Part shown: piece after piece, positions 23,824 through 32,257 of the stretch | Numbering within the stretch: position 1 is the first letter of the stretch | How the letters are laid out: each line of letters begins with the position of its first letter | Source of the DNA: Modicisalibacter sp033446685 | Lineage (GTDB): Bacteria > Pseudomonadota > Gammaproteobacteria > Pseudomonadales > Halomonadaceae | DNA length: 64,000 nt | Direction: 5' to 3' | NCBI RefSeq assembly: GCF_033446685.1 | Contig: NZ_JAWQLY010000002.1 | Span: forward strand, 429,884 to 493,883 | Made by a program: the position numbers and the translations under genes | The notes under the pieces: model-generated | What the model saw: only the letters and a program-made list of their open reading frames with translations | What the model was told of the DNA's origin: nothing | Database searches by the model: none

Positions 23824-25121
23824 GCGGTGCCATGCTCGGCCTGGCAGGCTTTGGCCTCACCCTGGTATTGATCGCGTTCGGATTCCCGGTTGCCGTGGCC
23901 ATGGCGCTCGTCGGTGTCGGGGGCTTCTGGTGGCTGAACGGCGTCATGGGCGCCGGCTTCATCCTGGGGTCTTCCCCCTTCGAGGCGATCTTTCCCTATT
24001 CGCTCAGCGTGGTGCCGCTGTTCGTGATGATGGGCGTCTTCGCGGCCCGTGCCGGGCTGTCGCGCTCGTTGTTCGACATGGTCAACAGCTTTCTCGGCCA
24101 TGTTCGCGGCGGGCTCGCCGTCACCGGCGTGGGCGCCTGCGCCATCTTCGGAGCCATCTGCGGCTCGTCACTGGCCACGGTCGCGACCATGGGGCGGGTA
24201 GCCATTCCCGAGATGCAGAAGCGAGGCTACGACGGCTCGCTGTCGTCGGCGTCCATCGCCGCGGGCGGCACGCTGGGCGTACTGATTCCGCCCTCCATCC
24301 TGCTGGTGATCTACGGCCTTCTCACCCAGACGTCGATCGGCCAACTGTTCATCGGCGCCATCCTGCCCGGCATCCTCGGTGCGCTGCTGTATGGATTGGC
24401 GATCGTGGTGCGCGTGCGTATGGCGCCGCATCTGGCGCCATCCACGCCCCGGGCGGGATGGGGCGTGCGGCTGGCCGCGCTACGCCGGGTCTGGGGCGTG
24501 GTAGTGCTGTTCGCGCTGGTGATCGGGGGCATCTATCTCGGCTGGTTCTCGCCGACCGAGGCCGCCGCGGTCGGCGCCGTGGGGGCCTTTGTCCTGGCGC
24601 TCTTGTCCGGCGAATTGACGCGTGATGCGCTGCGGGGGGCGGTACTGGAAACGGCCGGGCTCTCCGGCATGATCTTCTTCATCCTGATCGGCGCCTCGCT
24701 GTTCAACTACTTCCTGGAGACCACGGGGCTGCCCCGCGCGCTGATCGACGGCATCGACGGGAGCGGGTTATCCCCGGCCATGGTGCTGGCCCTGATCATG
24801 CTGTTCTACATCATCCTCGGCTGCTTCATGGATGCCATGTCGATGATTCTGCTGACCGTGCCGTTCCTGGCGCCGGTCGCTGCCTCGCTGGATTTCGACA
24901 TGGTGTGGTTCGGCATTCTCGTGGTGACGGTCGCCGAGATCGGCCTGATCACTCCGCCTATCGGCATGAACCTGTTCGTGGTGCAGGCGACCCAGCCGGA
25001 ATTGACCCAGCGGACGGTCATTCGCGGGATATTGCCCTTCATCCTGGCGGATGTGGTGCGGCTCGTGTTGCTGGCGGCAATCCCGGCGCTGACGCTATGG
25101 CTACCGGGAAAGATGTTCTGA
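23820..25121 (+). CDS. dctM: TRAP transporter large permease subunit
   Basis: A 433-residue DctM protein with about 12 membrane helices. It shows the family stretches GAICGSSLATVATMGRVAIPEM and GGTLGVLIPPSILLVIYG, and late IILGCFMDAMSMILLTVPFLAPV and AEIGLITPPIGMNLFVVQ. It drives Na+-coupled uptake with DctP and DctQ. It is the last gene of the P450-TRAP operon and is followed by the terminator at 25167-25205. Confidence 0.92.
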   Translation: MSGAMLGLAGFGLTLVLIAFGFPVAVAMALVGVGGFWWLNGVMGAGFILGSSPFEAIFPYSLSVVPLFVMMGVFAARAGLSRSLFDMVNSFLGHVRGGLAVTGVGACAIFGAICGSSLATVATMGRVAIPEMQKRGYDGSLSSASIAAGGTLGVLIPPSILLVIYGLLTQTSIGQLFIGAILPGILGALLYGLAIVVRVRMAPHLAPSTPRAGWGVRLAALRRVWGVVVLFALVIGGIYLGWFSPTEAAAVGAVGAFVLALLSGELTRDALRGAVLETAGLSGMIFFILIGASLFNYFLETTGLPRALIDGIDGSGLSPAMVLALIMLFYIILGCFMDAMSMILLTVPFLAPVAASLDFDMVWFGILVVTVAEIGLITPPIGMNLFVVQATQPELTQRTVIRGILPFILADVVRLVLLAAIPALTLWLPGKMF

Positions 25122-25166
25122 CCTCGGGTCTCAGCGTCACTACGGCCTAGGAATGGCGCGCATACG

Positions 25167-25205
25167 AAAACCGCCACCCGGAGCGATCCGACGGTGGCGG
25201 TTTTT
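25167..25205. terminator. bidirectional rho-independent terminator
   Basis: AAAACCGCCACC (25167-25178) pairs with GGTGGCGGTTTTT (25193-25205) around a 14-base loop. It ends the P450-TRAP operon on the plus strand and the tRNA-Pro transcript on the minus strand. Confidence 0.85.
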
Positions 25206-25215
25206 GCGATGTTCT

Positions 25216-25292
25216 TGGTCGGAGTAGCAGGATTCGAACCTACGACCTCTGCCTCCCGAAGGCAGCGCTCTACCAAGCTGAGCTATACTCCG
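25216..25292 (-). tRNA. tRNA-Pro (anticodon CGG)
   Basis: A 77-nt cloverleaf on the minus strand. The acceptor stem CGGAGTA pairs with TACTCCG, the D-arm is AGCTCAGCTTGGTAGAGC, the anticodon stem CTGCC/GGCAG encloses TTCGGGA (anticodon CGG), and the T-arm contains GGTTCGAATCC. The 3' CCA is encoded. It reads CCG codons, frequent in a high-GC genome. Confidence 0.96.
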
Positions 25293-25366
25293 ACGCGGTT
25301 GGGCGTGTGCCTCAACGGAGGTGCATTATACGCACTGCAAGGCGCTTGGCAACCCCCGTGCGACGC

Positions 25367-26341
25367 TCAGGACTGGCGGTCCACGGCCAGTCGGGCAAGC
25401 TCCGCCATGGTGTCGCGATAGCGGCTCGGCGCCAGCATGTCGAGCTGTTCCAGCGCGCGCTCGGCCATCTCTTCGGCGCGCGTGCGGGTATACTCGAGCG
25501 CGCCGGTGGCGTGGACGATGGTCAGTACCTCGTCGAGCCGTTCGAGGCCGCCCTGGCGGATCGCCCGGCGGATCAGTTTGGCCTGCTCGGGGCTGCCTTC
25601 GCGCATGGCGTGGATCAGCGGCAGGGTAGGCTTGCCCTCGGCCAGATCGTCGCCGACGTTCTTGCCCATGGTGTCGGCATCGCCCTGGTAGTCGAGCAGG
25701 TCGTCGATCAGCTGGAAGGCGAGTCCCAGGTAGCGGCCGTAGAGACGCAGTGCCTCTTGCTGCTCGTCGCTGCCTTCGGCGAGGATCGCGCCGCTGTGCG
25801 AGGCGGCCTCGAACAGCATTGCCGTCTTGCCGTGGATGGTGTCGAAGTAGGCGGTCTCGTCGATGTCCGGGTTGCCGACGTTGGTCAGCTGCAGCACCTC
25901 GCCCTCGGCGATCGTGCAGGTGGCCGCGGACAGCACCTCCATGACCCGCATCGAACCGACCTCGACCATCATCTGGAACGAACGCGAATAGAGGAAGTCG
26001 CCGACCAGTACCGAGGGCGCGTTGCCCCAGTGTTCGTTGGCGGTGGTGCGTCCGCGGCGCAGGCTGGATTCGTCGACCACGTCGTCATGCAGCAGCGTCG
26101 AGGTGTGCATGAACTCGATCAGCGTGGCCAGGGTGATGTGCTTGTCGCCGGCATAGCCGAGCGCGCGCGCCGAAAGCAGTACCAGCAGCGGGCGCAGGCG
26201 CTTGCCACCGCTCTCGATGATGTAATGGCCGATGGTCTCGACGAGCGGAACCCGCGAGTTCAACTGGGCGAGTACGGTGCGGTCGACGGCGGCGAAGTCC
26301 TCGGCCACCGCTGCATGGATAGGCGATGCGTTGGGTTGCAT
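25367..26341 (-). CDS. ispB: octaprenyl diphosphate synthase
   Basis: A 324-residue trans-polyprenyl synthase. The first Asp-rich motif is LLHDDVVDESSLRRG and the second LAFQLIDDLLDYQGD; GGKRLRPLLVLLSA holds the diphosphate-binding Lys/Arg. It makes the octaprenyl (or similar) side chain of ubiquinone. The ATG at 26341 fits the family N-terminus (MQPNASPIHAAV). An extra 33 codons upstream lack similarity. Its position back to back with rplU-rpmA is conserved in gammaproteobacteria. Confidence 0.93.
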   Translation of the reverse strand: MQPNASPIHAAVAEDFAAVDRTVLAQLNSRVPLVETIGHYIIESGGKRLRPLLVLLSARALGYAGDKHITLATLIEFMHTSTLLHDDVVDESSLRRGRTTANEHWGNAPSVLVGDFLYSRSFQMMVEVGSMRVMEVLSAATCTIAEGEVLQLTNVGNPDIDETAYFDTIHGKTAMLFEAASHSGAILAEGSDEQQEALRLYGRYLGLAFQLIDDLLDYQGDADTMGKNVGDDLAEGKPTLPLIHAMREGSPEQAKLIRRAIRQGGLERLDEVLTIVHATGALEYTRTRAEEMAERALEQLDMLAPSRYRDTMAELARLAVDRQS

Positions 26342-26654
26342 GTAGTGGCTGTCTGTCAGGGAGTTGGCGAAACCCGGGACGCGCGTCCAGCGTTTCTTCG
26401 AGGCGCCGTATGGGTCGCTCCTGCGTCCGGCGCCGGCCATGGCTTGCCCGCTATGCTATGAGGGGGGGTGGGGGGCGTCAAGGCGAGGCGTCACGCGGGA
26501 TCCACCTGCGCGATCCCCTTGTGAACTCCGGCGCCGATGGTTATAATCCGCGACCCTAACTCATCACGCTCCCTGTCAGATGGCTGCCGGAAGGGGCGCC
26601 ACTCGCCGCAGGCCGATGAAGAGCCAATCCCCGATGAGTGTCTGGAGACAAAGT
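26342..26654. other. 313-bp divergent intergenic region ispB/rplU
   Basis: It holds the rplU promoter (26519-26547) and a G-rich run around 26460-26475. The 5' leader of rplU is about 100 nt. No gene is seen. Confidence 0.5.
26519..26547 (+). promoter_or_regulatory. sigma-70 promoter of rplU-rpmA
   Basis: TTGTGA (26519-26524) and a perfect TATAAT (26542-26547) are separated by 17 bp, followed by a GC-rich discriminator. Transcription would start near 26554, giving a leader of about 100 nt before rplU. Confidence 0.65.
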
Positions 26655-26966
26655 ATGTACGCTGTTATCAAGAGTGGCGGTAAGCAATACCGCGTCCAGG
26701 AAGGCCAGACCCTGAAGCTCGAGAAGCTTGAAGTGGCCACCGGCGACAGCCTGGATTTCGACCAGGTACTGCTGGTCGCCGATGGCGACGACGTCAAGGT
26801 CGGCGCACCGCTGGTCGATGGTGCCAAGGTTTCCGCCGAGGTCGTGTCCCACGGCCGTGGCGAGAAGGTCACCATCATCAAGTTCCGTCGCCGCAAGCAC
26901 TCCATGCGTCGTCAGGGCCACCGTCAGTGGTTCACCGAAGTCAAGATCACCGGGATTTCCGCCTGA
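26655..26966 (+). CDS. rplU: 50S ribosomal protein L21
   Basis: A 103-residue protein with the complete L21 pattern: MYAVIKSGGKQYRVQEGQ at the start, then VLLVADGDDVKVGAPLVDGA, and a C-terminal KFRRRKHSMRRQGHRQ that binds 23S rRNA. TCTGGAGA precedes the ATG. It is the first gene of rplU-rpmA (36 bp apart), ended by the terminator at 27283-27310. Confidence 0.97.
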   Translation: MYAVIKSGGKQYRVQEGQTLKLEKLEVATGDSLDFDQVLLVADGDDVKVGAPLVDGAKVSAEVVSHGRGEKVTIIKFRRRKHSMRRQGHRQWFTEVKITGISA

Positions 26967-27002
26967 GCGGTAGCACTCCCCTGAACCTGCGAGGACTTTG
27001 CA

Positions 27003-27260
27003 ATGGCTCATAAGAAGGCAGCCGGTAGTACACGTAACGGTCGCGATTCCGAATCCAAGCGCTTGGGCGTCAAGCTGTTCGGTGGCCAGGTCGTGGCCCC
27101 GGGCAACATCATCGTCCGCCAGCGCGGCACGCGCTTCCACGCCGGCACCGGTGTGGGCATCGGCAAGGATCACACCCTGTTCGCACTGGACGAAGGCGTG
27201 ATCAAGTTCGAGACCAAGGGTCCGAAAAACCGCAAGTTCGTGAGCGTCGTCTCCGCCTGA
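27003..27260 (+). CDS. rpmA: 50S ribosomal protein L27
   Basis: An 85-residue protein that starts MAHKKAAGSTRNGRDSESK and includes QRGTRFHAGTGVGIGKDHTLFA, the standard L27 signature. The N-terminal tail reaches the peptidyl transferase centre. It lacks the cleaved N-terminal extension seen in Firmicutes, as expected. It is co-transcribed with rplU. Confidence 0.97.
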   Translation: MAHKKAAGSTRNGRDSESKRLGVKLFGGQVVAPGNIIVRQRGTRFHAGTGVGIGKDHTLFALDEGVIKFETKGPKNRKFVSVVSA

Positions 27261-27282
27261 GACCTCTCTCGAACGAGCACTG

Positions 27283-27310
27283 AAAAGGCCCCGCCAGCGC
27301 GGGGCCTTTT
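27283..27310 (+). terminator. rho-independent terminator after rpmA
   Basis: AAAAGGCCCCGC and GCGGGGCCTTTT form a 12-bp stem around a CAGC loop, ending in a T-run. It separates rplU-rpmA from obgE. Confidence 0.88.
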
Positions 27311-27346
27311 CGTATATGGCGGCGGTGGCCGTCAGGAGAATGTCAG

Positions 27347-28543
27347 ATGCAGTTCGTCGACGAAGCCTCGATCATCGTGGAGGCCGGCAATGGCGGCAGC
27401 GGTTGCCTGAGTTTCCGCCGCGAGAAGTATGTGCCCAAGGGCGGCCCGGATGGCGGCGACGGCGGTCATGGCGGCAGCGTCTACCTGATCGGTGACGACG
27501 CGCTGAACACCCTGATCGATTTCAAGTACCAGCGCTTCTACAAGGCGCAGAACGGCCAGCCCGGGCAGGGTCGCCAGATGAGCGGCAAGGCCGGCGACGA
27601 GCTGCACGTCAAGGTGCCGGTGGGCACCACGGTGATCGACGAGGACACCCTCGAGGTGATCGCCGACGTCACCGAGATCGGCCAGGTCGTGCTGGTCGCC
27701 CAGGGTGGGCGCCGCGGACTGGGCAATATCCACTTCAAGTCGTCGACCAACCGCGCGCCGCGGCGCACCACCCCGGGGACGCCGGGCGAGCGCCGCAACC
27801 TGCGCCTGGAGATGAAGGTGATGGCCGATGTCGGTCTGCTGGGGATGCCCAATGCCGGCAAGTCGACGCTGATTCGCGCGGTGTCCGCCGCCAAGCCCAA
27901 GGTCGCCAACTACCCGTTCACCACGCTGGTGCCCAACCTGGGGGTGGTCAAGCTGGGCACCCACGAGCACTTCGTGATGGCCGACGTGCCGGGCTTGATC
28001 GAGGGGGCCTCCGACGGCGCCGGGCTGGGGCTGCGCTTCCTCAAGCACCTGACCCGCACGCGGTTGCTGTTGCACGTGGTCGATGTCGCGCCCTTCGACG
28101 AGTCGGACCCGGTGGACTCCGCCCGCGCCATCGCCCGCGAACTCGAGCAGTTCTCCCCGGCGCTCGCCGAGCGACCGCGCTGGCTGGTGCTCAACAAGCT
28201 CGACCTGCTGCACGAGGCGGAGCGCGAGGCGCGGGCCCAGGCGATCGTCGACGCGCTGGGCTGGCAGGGGCCGGTATTTCGGACCTCGGCGATCTCGAGC
28301 GAGGGCACCGCGCCGCTGGTCCAGGCGGTCTATCGCTGGCTGACCGAGCAGCGCCGGCTCGAGGCCGAGGACGAGTCGGCCGCCGAGTTCGAGCGCGAGA
28401 TGCGCGCGCGAATGGAGGCCGAGGCGGTGGCGCGTGCCGAGGCGCGGCTGAGCCGCAAGCGCAAGCCGGTCGAGGCGGATCAGGACGACGACGACGACTT
28501 CGATGACGATGACTACGACGTCGAGGTCGAATACACGCCGTAG
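27347..28543 (+). CDS. obgE: Obg GTPase, ribosome assembly
   Basis: A 398-residue protein. The glycine-rich Obg fold covers about 1-158 (GGPDGGDGGHGGSVYL). The G domain follows with GMPNAGKSTLIRAVSAAKP (G1), FTTLVPNLG (G2), DVPGLIEGASDG (G3) and NKLDLL (G4). The C-terminus is acidic with Asp runs (DQDDDDDFDDDDYD), as in other gammaproteobacterial ObgE. It acts in 50S maturation and stress control and is followed closely by proB. Confidence 0.96.
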   Translation: MQFVDEASIIVEAGNGGSGCLSFRREKYVPKGGPDGGDGGHGGSVYLIGDDALNTLIDFKYQRFYKAQNGQPGQGRQMSGKAGDELHVKVPVGTTVIDEDTLEVIADVTEIGQVVLVAQGGRRGLGNIHFKSSTNRAPRRTTPGTPGERRNLRLEMKVMADVGLLGMPNAGKSTLIRAVSAAKPKVANYPFTTLVPNLGVVKLGTHEHFVMADVPGLIEGASDGAGLGLRFLKHLTRTRLLLHVVDVAPFDESDPVDSARAIARELEQFSPALAERPRWLVLNKLDLLHEAEREARAQAIVDALGWQGPVFRTSAISSEGTAPLVQAVYRWLTEQRRLEAEDESAAEFEREMRARMEAEAVARAEARLSRKRKPVEADQDDDDDFDDDDYDVEVEYTP

Positions 28544-28574
28544 GGCGGTGTGGCTGAGATGAGGCTGGGTCGTG

Positions 28575-29723
28575 ATGGCGGAAGATAACAGGGGCGAGCG
28601 GGCCCCGGGCCGTGAGGCGCTGACCGGCGCGCGTCGGGTGGTGGTCAAGATCGGTAGTGCGTTGCTGACCAATGATGGACGCGGCCTCGACGAGGCCGCC
28701 ATCGGCGGCTGGGTCGATCAGATCGCCGCCCTGCACGCGCGCGGCATCGAGGTGGTGCTGGTCTCCTCCGGCGCGGTGGCGGCGGGCATGGCCCGGTTGG
28801 GCTGGAGCATGCGGCCGTCGGCGGTCCATGAGCTGCAGGCCGCGGCGGCGGTCGGTCAGACCGGCCTGGCGCAGTGCTACGAAGGGCATTTCGCGCGCCA
28901 CGGTTTGCGCAGTGCCCAGGTCCTGCTGACCCACGACGACCTGTCCAACCGCAAGCGCTACCTGAACGCCCGCTCGGCGCTGCGCACGCTGGTCGACCTG
29001 CGCGTGGTGCCGGTGATCAACGAGAACGATACCGTGGTCACCGACGAGATCCGCTTCGGCGACAACGATACCCTGGGCGCGCTGGTCGCCAACCTGCTCG
29101 AGGCCGAAGTACTGGTCATCCTCACCGACCAGGAGGGGCTGTTCGACGCCGACCCGCGTCACAACGCCGCCGCCCGGCTGATTCACGAGGGCCGGGCCGG
29201 CGATCCGCAACTGGCCGCGGTAGCCGGCGGTGGCGGCGCACTGGGGCGCGGCGGGATGGCCACCAAGATTCGCGCGGCGCGGCTGGCGGCGCGCTCCGGG
29301 GCGGTCACGGCGATCGCCAGCGGTCGCCAGGCCGAGGTGCTGACCCGGCTGGTCGACGGCGAACGCCTGGGGACCCTGCTGCGTCCGGAGCATGCGCCGC
29401 TGGCGGCGCGCAAGCGCTGGCTGGCGGGGCAGCTGCAGGTGCGCGGCAGCCTGACGCTGGATGCCGGCGCAGTCAGCGTGCTGCGCGATCGGGGCTCGAG
29501 CCTGTTGCCGGTCGGCGTTAAGGCGGTCAGCGGTGCGTTCGTGCGCGGCGACATGGTGGTCTGTGTCGACGAACAGGGCGAGCGGGTCGCCAAGGGGCTG
29601 GTCAACTACGGCAGCGACGAGGCGGCGCGCATCGCCGGTCAGCCGAGCCATCAGATCGAGGCGATCCTCGGCTACATGGAAGCCCCCGAGCTGATCCACC
29701 GCGACAATCTGGTGGTCGTTTAA
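28575..29723 (+). CDS. proB: glutamate 5-kinase
   Basis: A 382-residue protein with an amino acid kinase domain (RRVVVKIGSALLTNDG, VSSGAVAAGMARLGW, VINENDTVVTDEIRFGDND, GRGGMATKIRAARLA) followed by a C-terminal PUA domain (about residues 285-375). It phosphorylates glutamate for proline synthesis; proline is also an osmolyte in halophiles. The ATG at 28575 is preferred over the GTG three bases earlier. The spacing of 31 bp after obgE implies co-transcription. Confidence 0.95.
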   Translation: MAEDNRGERAPGREALTGARRVVVKIGSALLTNDGRGLDEAAIGGWVDQIAALHARGIEVVLVSSGAVAAGMARLGWSMRPSAVHELQAAAAVGQTGLAQCYEGHFARHGLRSAQVLLTHDDLSNRKRYLNARSALRTLVDLRVVPVINENDTVVTDEIRFGDNDTLGALVANLLEAEVLVILTDQEGLFDADPRHNAAARLIHEGRAGDPQLAAVAGGGGALGRGGMATKIRAARLAARSGAVTAIASGRQAEVLTRLVDGERLGTLLRPEHAPLAARKRWLAGQLQVRGSLTLDAGAVSVLRDRGSSLLPVGVKAVSGAFVRGDMVVCVDEQGERVAKGLVNYGSDEAARIAGQPSHQIEAILGYMEAPELIHRDNLVVV

Positions 29724-29912
29724 CCCTCGCAGGCCAGTCGTCATGCGCCCTGTGGCAAGCCACGGTGGCGCGTGATAGAATGCCGCATCCTCTCAGACAT
29801 GGCCGTCACCAGCGAGTTCGTTGCTGCATGGCCAGACCGGTTTGGAAGCATCTGATTACCGAATCGGATCAAACACTTACACCGCATTTTATGGTTCTCC
29901 AAGGAGATTACG

Positions 29913-30179
29913 GTGGCGAATACCAAGCAAGCACAGAAGCGTGCCCGTCAGGCCGAACAGCGTCGCAAGCACAACGCCAGTCAGCGTTCGATGGTGCGTA
30001 CCTACATCAAGCGCGTGATCAAGGCGGTGCAGGGCGGCGATCATGCCCAGGCCATGGACGCCTTCAAGGCGGCGCAGCCGGTCATCGACCGCATCGCCGA
30101 CAAGGACGCGATTTCCAAGAAGAAGGCCGCGCGCCTGAAGAGCCGCCTCAACAAGCGGGTCAAGGCGCTGGCTGCGTAA
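29913..30179 (+). CDS. rpsT: 30S ribosomal protein S20
   Basis: An 88-residue, Lys/Arg/Ala-rich helical protein that starts MANTKQAQKRARQAEQRRKH, the standard S20 N-terminus. The start is a GTG with an excellent AAGGAGA site. A GTG start is a deliberate weak point in some S20 genes and allows autoregulation. A -10-like TAGAAT at 29776-29781 suggests its own promoter and a leader of about 130 nt. It is followed by a terminator at 30235-30260. Confidence 0.95.
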   Translation: MANTKQAQKRARQAEQRRKHNASQRSMVRTYIKRVIKAVQGGDHAQAMDAFKAAQPVIDRIADKDAISKKKAARLKSRLNKRVKALAA

Positions 30180-30234
30180 GCCGGACGTCGCTGAGGTGTC
30201 TCGCCTAGCCCCAACGGGCGGCGGGAGACCCGAG

Positions 30235-30260
30235 AAAAACCGGCTGCGGCCGGTTTTTTT
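30235..30260 (+). terminator. rho-independent terminator after rpsT
   Basis: AAAAACCGGC and GCCGGTTTTT flank a TGCG loop and lead into a run of seven T. Confidence 0.85.
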
Positions 30261-30273
30261 GTGCATGCCGTTT

Positions 30274-30416
30274 AGAGGGTGCTTTCAAAGCAGGCGAGCG
30301 AAGACAAGGCAAGGCAAAATCAGACGAAATAGCGGAGTTTACATGGGGTTAAATGAGCATATTGAGGATGGTTTTAACGCCGTATTGTCGAGCGTAGCCC
30401 TTTTTAAACACCCTCT
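30274..30416 (+). repeat. MITE-like interspersed repeat, copy 2
   Basis: A 143-bp element with terminal inverted repeats: AGAGGGTGCTTTCAAAG on the left and AGAGGGTGTTTAAAAAG (read inward) on the right match at 14 of 17 positions. The interior (AGTTTACATGGGGTTAAATGAGCAT and AACGCCGTATTG) matches copy 1 at 75-216 in opposite orientation. It has no coding capacity and lies between the rpsT terminator and murJ. No clear target-site duplication is visible. Confidence 0.75.
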
Positions 30417-30477
30417 TACGATGCAGGCGTGATAGGCCCGCACATGGCGGGCCAGGACACGGGAAGGGATTAGCACG

Positions 30478-32151
30478 GTGCAGCCCGACGACGAGCCCAA
30501 TAGAGCGGTGCATGATGCGCAGGACGATCCCGTCTCGCTGGATGCCCCGACCGCTGGCGATGCCGCGCCGAGTGACGCGGCGCCGGGCGTCGTAGCGGGT
30601 CGCGCGACGCCGGCGAGCGGCGGCCTGCTGCGCTCGGGCATGGTGGTCAGCGCGATGACCATGCTGTCGCGGGTGCTGGGGCTGGCGCGGGACGTGACGA
30701 TCGCCGCGCTGTTCGGTGCCGGCAGCGGCGCGGATGCGTTCTTCGTCGCCTTCAAGATCCCCAACTTCTTGCGCCGGCTGTTCGCCGAGGGTGCGTTCAA
30801 TCAGGCGTTCGTGCCGGTGCTCTCGGAATACGCCTCCCGACGCACCCGCGAGGAAGTGCGCGAGCTGCTCGATGCCGTGGCCGGCAGCCTGGCGGTGGTC
30901 CTGGCGTTGATGACCGCGCTGGCGATCGTGCTGGCGCCATGGCTGGCGATAGCCTTCGCTCCGGGGTTCGCCCGCGACCCCGACAAGCTGGCGTTGACCG
31001 CCGAAATGCTGCGGCTGACCTTCCCCTATCTGCTGCTGATCTCGCTGACGGCGTTCTCGGGGAGCGTGCTCAATACCTGGAACCGCTTCGCCGTGCCGGC
31101 GTTCACGCCGGTGCTGCTCAATCTGGCATTGATCGGCGCGGCGGTATGGCTGACGCCGTGGATGAGCGTGCCGTCGATGGCGCTGGCCTGGGGCGTGCTG
31201 ATCGCCGGCGCCGCGCAACTGGCGTTCCAGGTGCCGTTCCTGGCCCGGCTGGGATTGCTGCCGCGGCCTTGGCCGAATTTCCGGCATCCCGGCGTCAGGC
31301 GCATCCTGTGGTTGATGGCGCCGGCGCTGTTCGGCGTCTCGGTGTCGCAGATCAACCTGTTGCTGGATACCGTGCTGGCCTCGCTGCTCAGCGACGGCAG
31401 CGTGTCGTGGCTGTACTACTCGGATCGCCTGGTGGAGCTGCCGCTGGGGGTGTTCGGCGTGGCGCTGGGCACGGTGATTTTGCCGGCGCTGTCCAAGCGT
31501 CACGCCGAGCGCTCGGCCGAGCACTTCGCGCAGATGCTCGACTGGGCGCTGCGCGCGGTACTGCTGCTGGGGCTGCCGGCGGCGCTGGCGCTGGAAGTGC
31601 TCGCCGAACCGCTGCTGGTCAGCCTGTTCCACTACGGCGCGATGACCGATCGCGATATCGCCATGGCGGCGATGAGCCTGCGCGCCTATGCCCTGGGGCT
31701 GATCGCCTTCATGTTGATCAAGGTGCTGGCGCCGGGCTATTTCGCCCGCCAGGACACCGCCACGCCGGTCAAGATCGGGGTGGTCGCGATGGTCGCCAAC
31801 ATGGTCTTCAACCTGGCGTTGATACTGCCGCTGGCCCACGCCGGGCTGGCGCTGGCCACTGCGCTGTCGGCGTTTCTCAACGCCGGGCTGCTGGCCCGCG
31901 GGCTGCGCCGCCGCGGGGTGCTGGCGTTTCAGCCCGGCTGGGGACGCTACGCGCTACAGCTGTTGGGCGGCTGTGCGCTGATGACGCTGACGCTGTGGTG
32001 GTTCGCGCCCGACTGGCATGTGTGGCTAGAGTGGGGCGTATGGCGCCGGGCCGGCACGCTGGCCGCGCTGGTCACGGGGGGCGCCGTGGTGTACTTCGCC
32101 TGGCTGGCGGTGACCGGCGTGCGCGTGCGTCACTTCCGGCTGCGCAGTTGA
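30478..32151 (+). CDS. murJ: lipid II flippase MurJ
   Basis: A 557-residue membrane protein with about 14 helices. The MurJ N-terminus appears at LLRSGMVVSAMTMLSRVLGLARD (about residue 50), followed by GSGADAFFVAFKIPNFLRRLFAEGAFNQAFVPV, which carries the conserved Arg/Asp residues of the flippase cavity. It moves lipid II across the inner membrane for peptidoglycan synthesis. The GTG at 30478 with AAGGGA upstream adds an unusual Asp/Ala/Pro-rich extension of about 45 residues before the first helix. A start closer to residue 50 cannot be excluded. Confidence 0.93.
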   Translation: MQPDDEPNRAVHDAQDDPVSLDAPTAGDAAPSDAAPGVVAGRATPASGGLLRSGMVVSAMTMLSRVLGLARDVTIAALFGAGSGADAFFVAFKIPNFLRRLFAEGAFNQAFVPVLSEYASRRTREEVRELLDAVAGSLAVVLALMTALAIVLAPWLAIAFAPGFARDPDKLALTAEMLRLTFPYLLLISLTAFSGSVLNTWNRFAVPAFTPVLLNLALIGAAVWLTPWMSVPSMALAWGVLIAGAAQLAFQVPFLARLGLLPRPWPNFRHPGVRRILWLMAPALFGVSVSQINLLLDTVLASLLSDGSVSWLYYSDRLVELPLGVFGVALGTVILPALSKRHAERSAEHFAQMLDWALRAVLLLGLPAALALEVLAEPLLVSLFHYGAMTDRDIAMAAMSLRAYALGLIAFMLIKVLAPGYFARQDTATPVKIGVVAMVANMVFNLALILPLAHAGLALATALSAFLNAGLLARGLRRRGVLAFQPGWGRYALQLLGGCALMTLTLWWFAPDWHVWLEWGVWRRAGTLAALVTGGAVVYFAWLAVTGVRVRHFRLRS

Positions 32152-32178
32152 GCACGGCGTTGATATGCAGTGCGACGG

Positions 32179-32207
32179 CTGTCAAGGCCACCCCCCTTCG
32201 TTATAAT
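32179..32207 (+). promoter_or_regulatory. sigma-70 promoter of ribF operon
   Basis: CTGTCA (32179-32184) and TATAAT (32202-32207) with 17 bp between them lie about 50 bp before ribF. They would drive ribF-ileS-lspA-fkpB-ispH. Confidence 0.6.
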
Positions 32208-32257
32208 CGAAGGCTTTCCCGGTGCGTGATGGAGCCATTTGTGATCGTGAAGGACGT

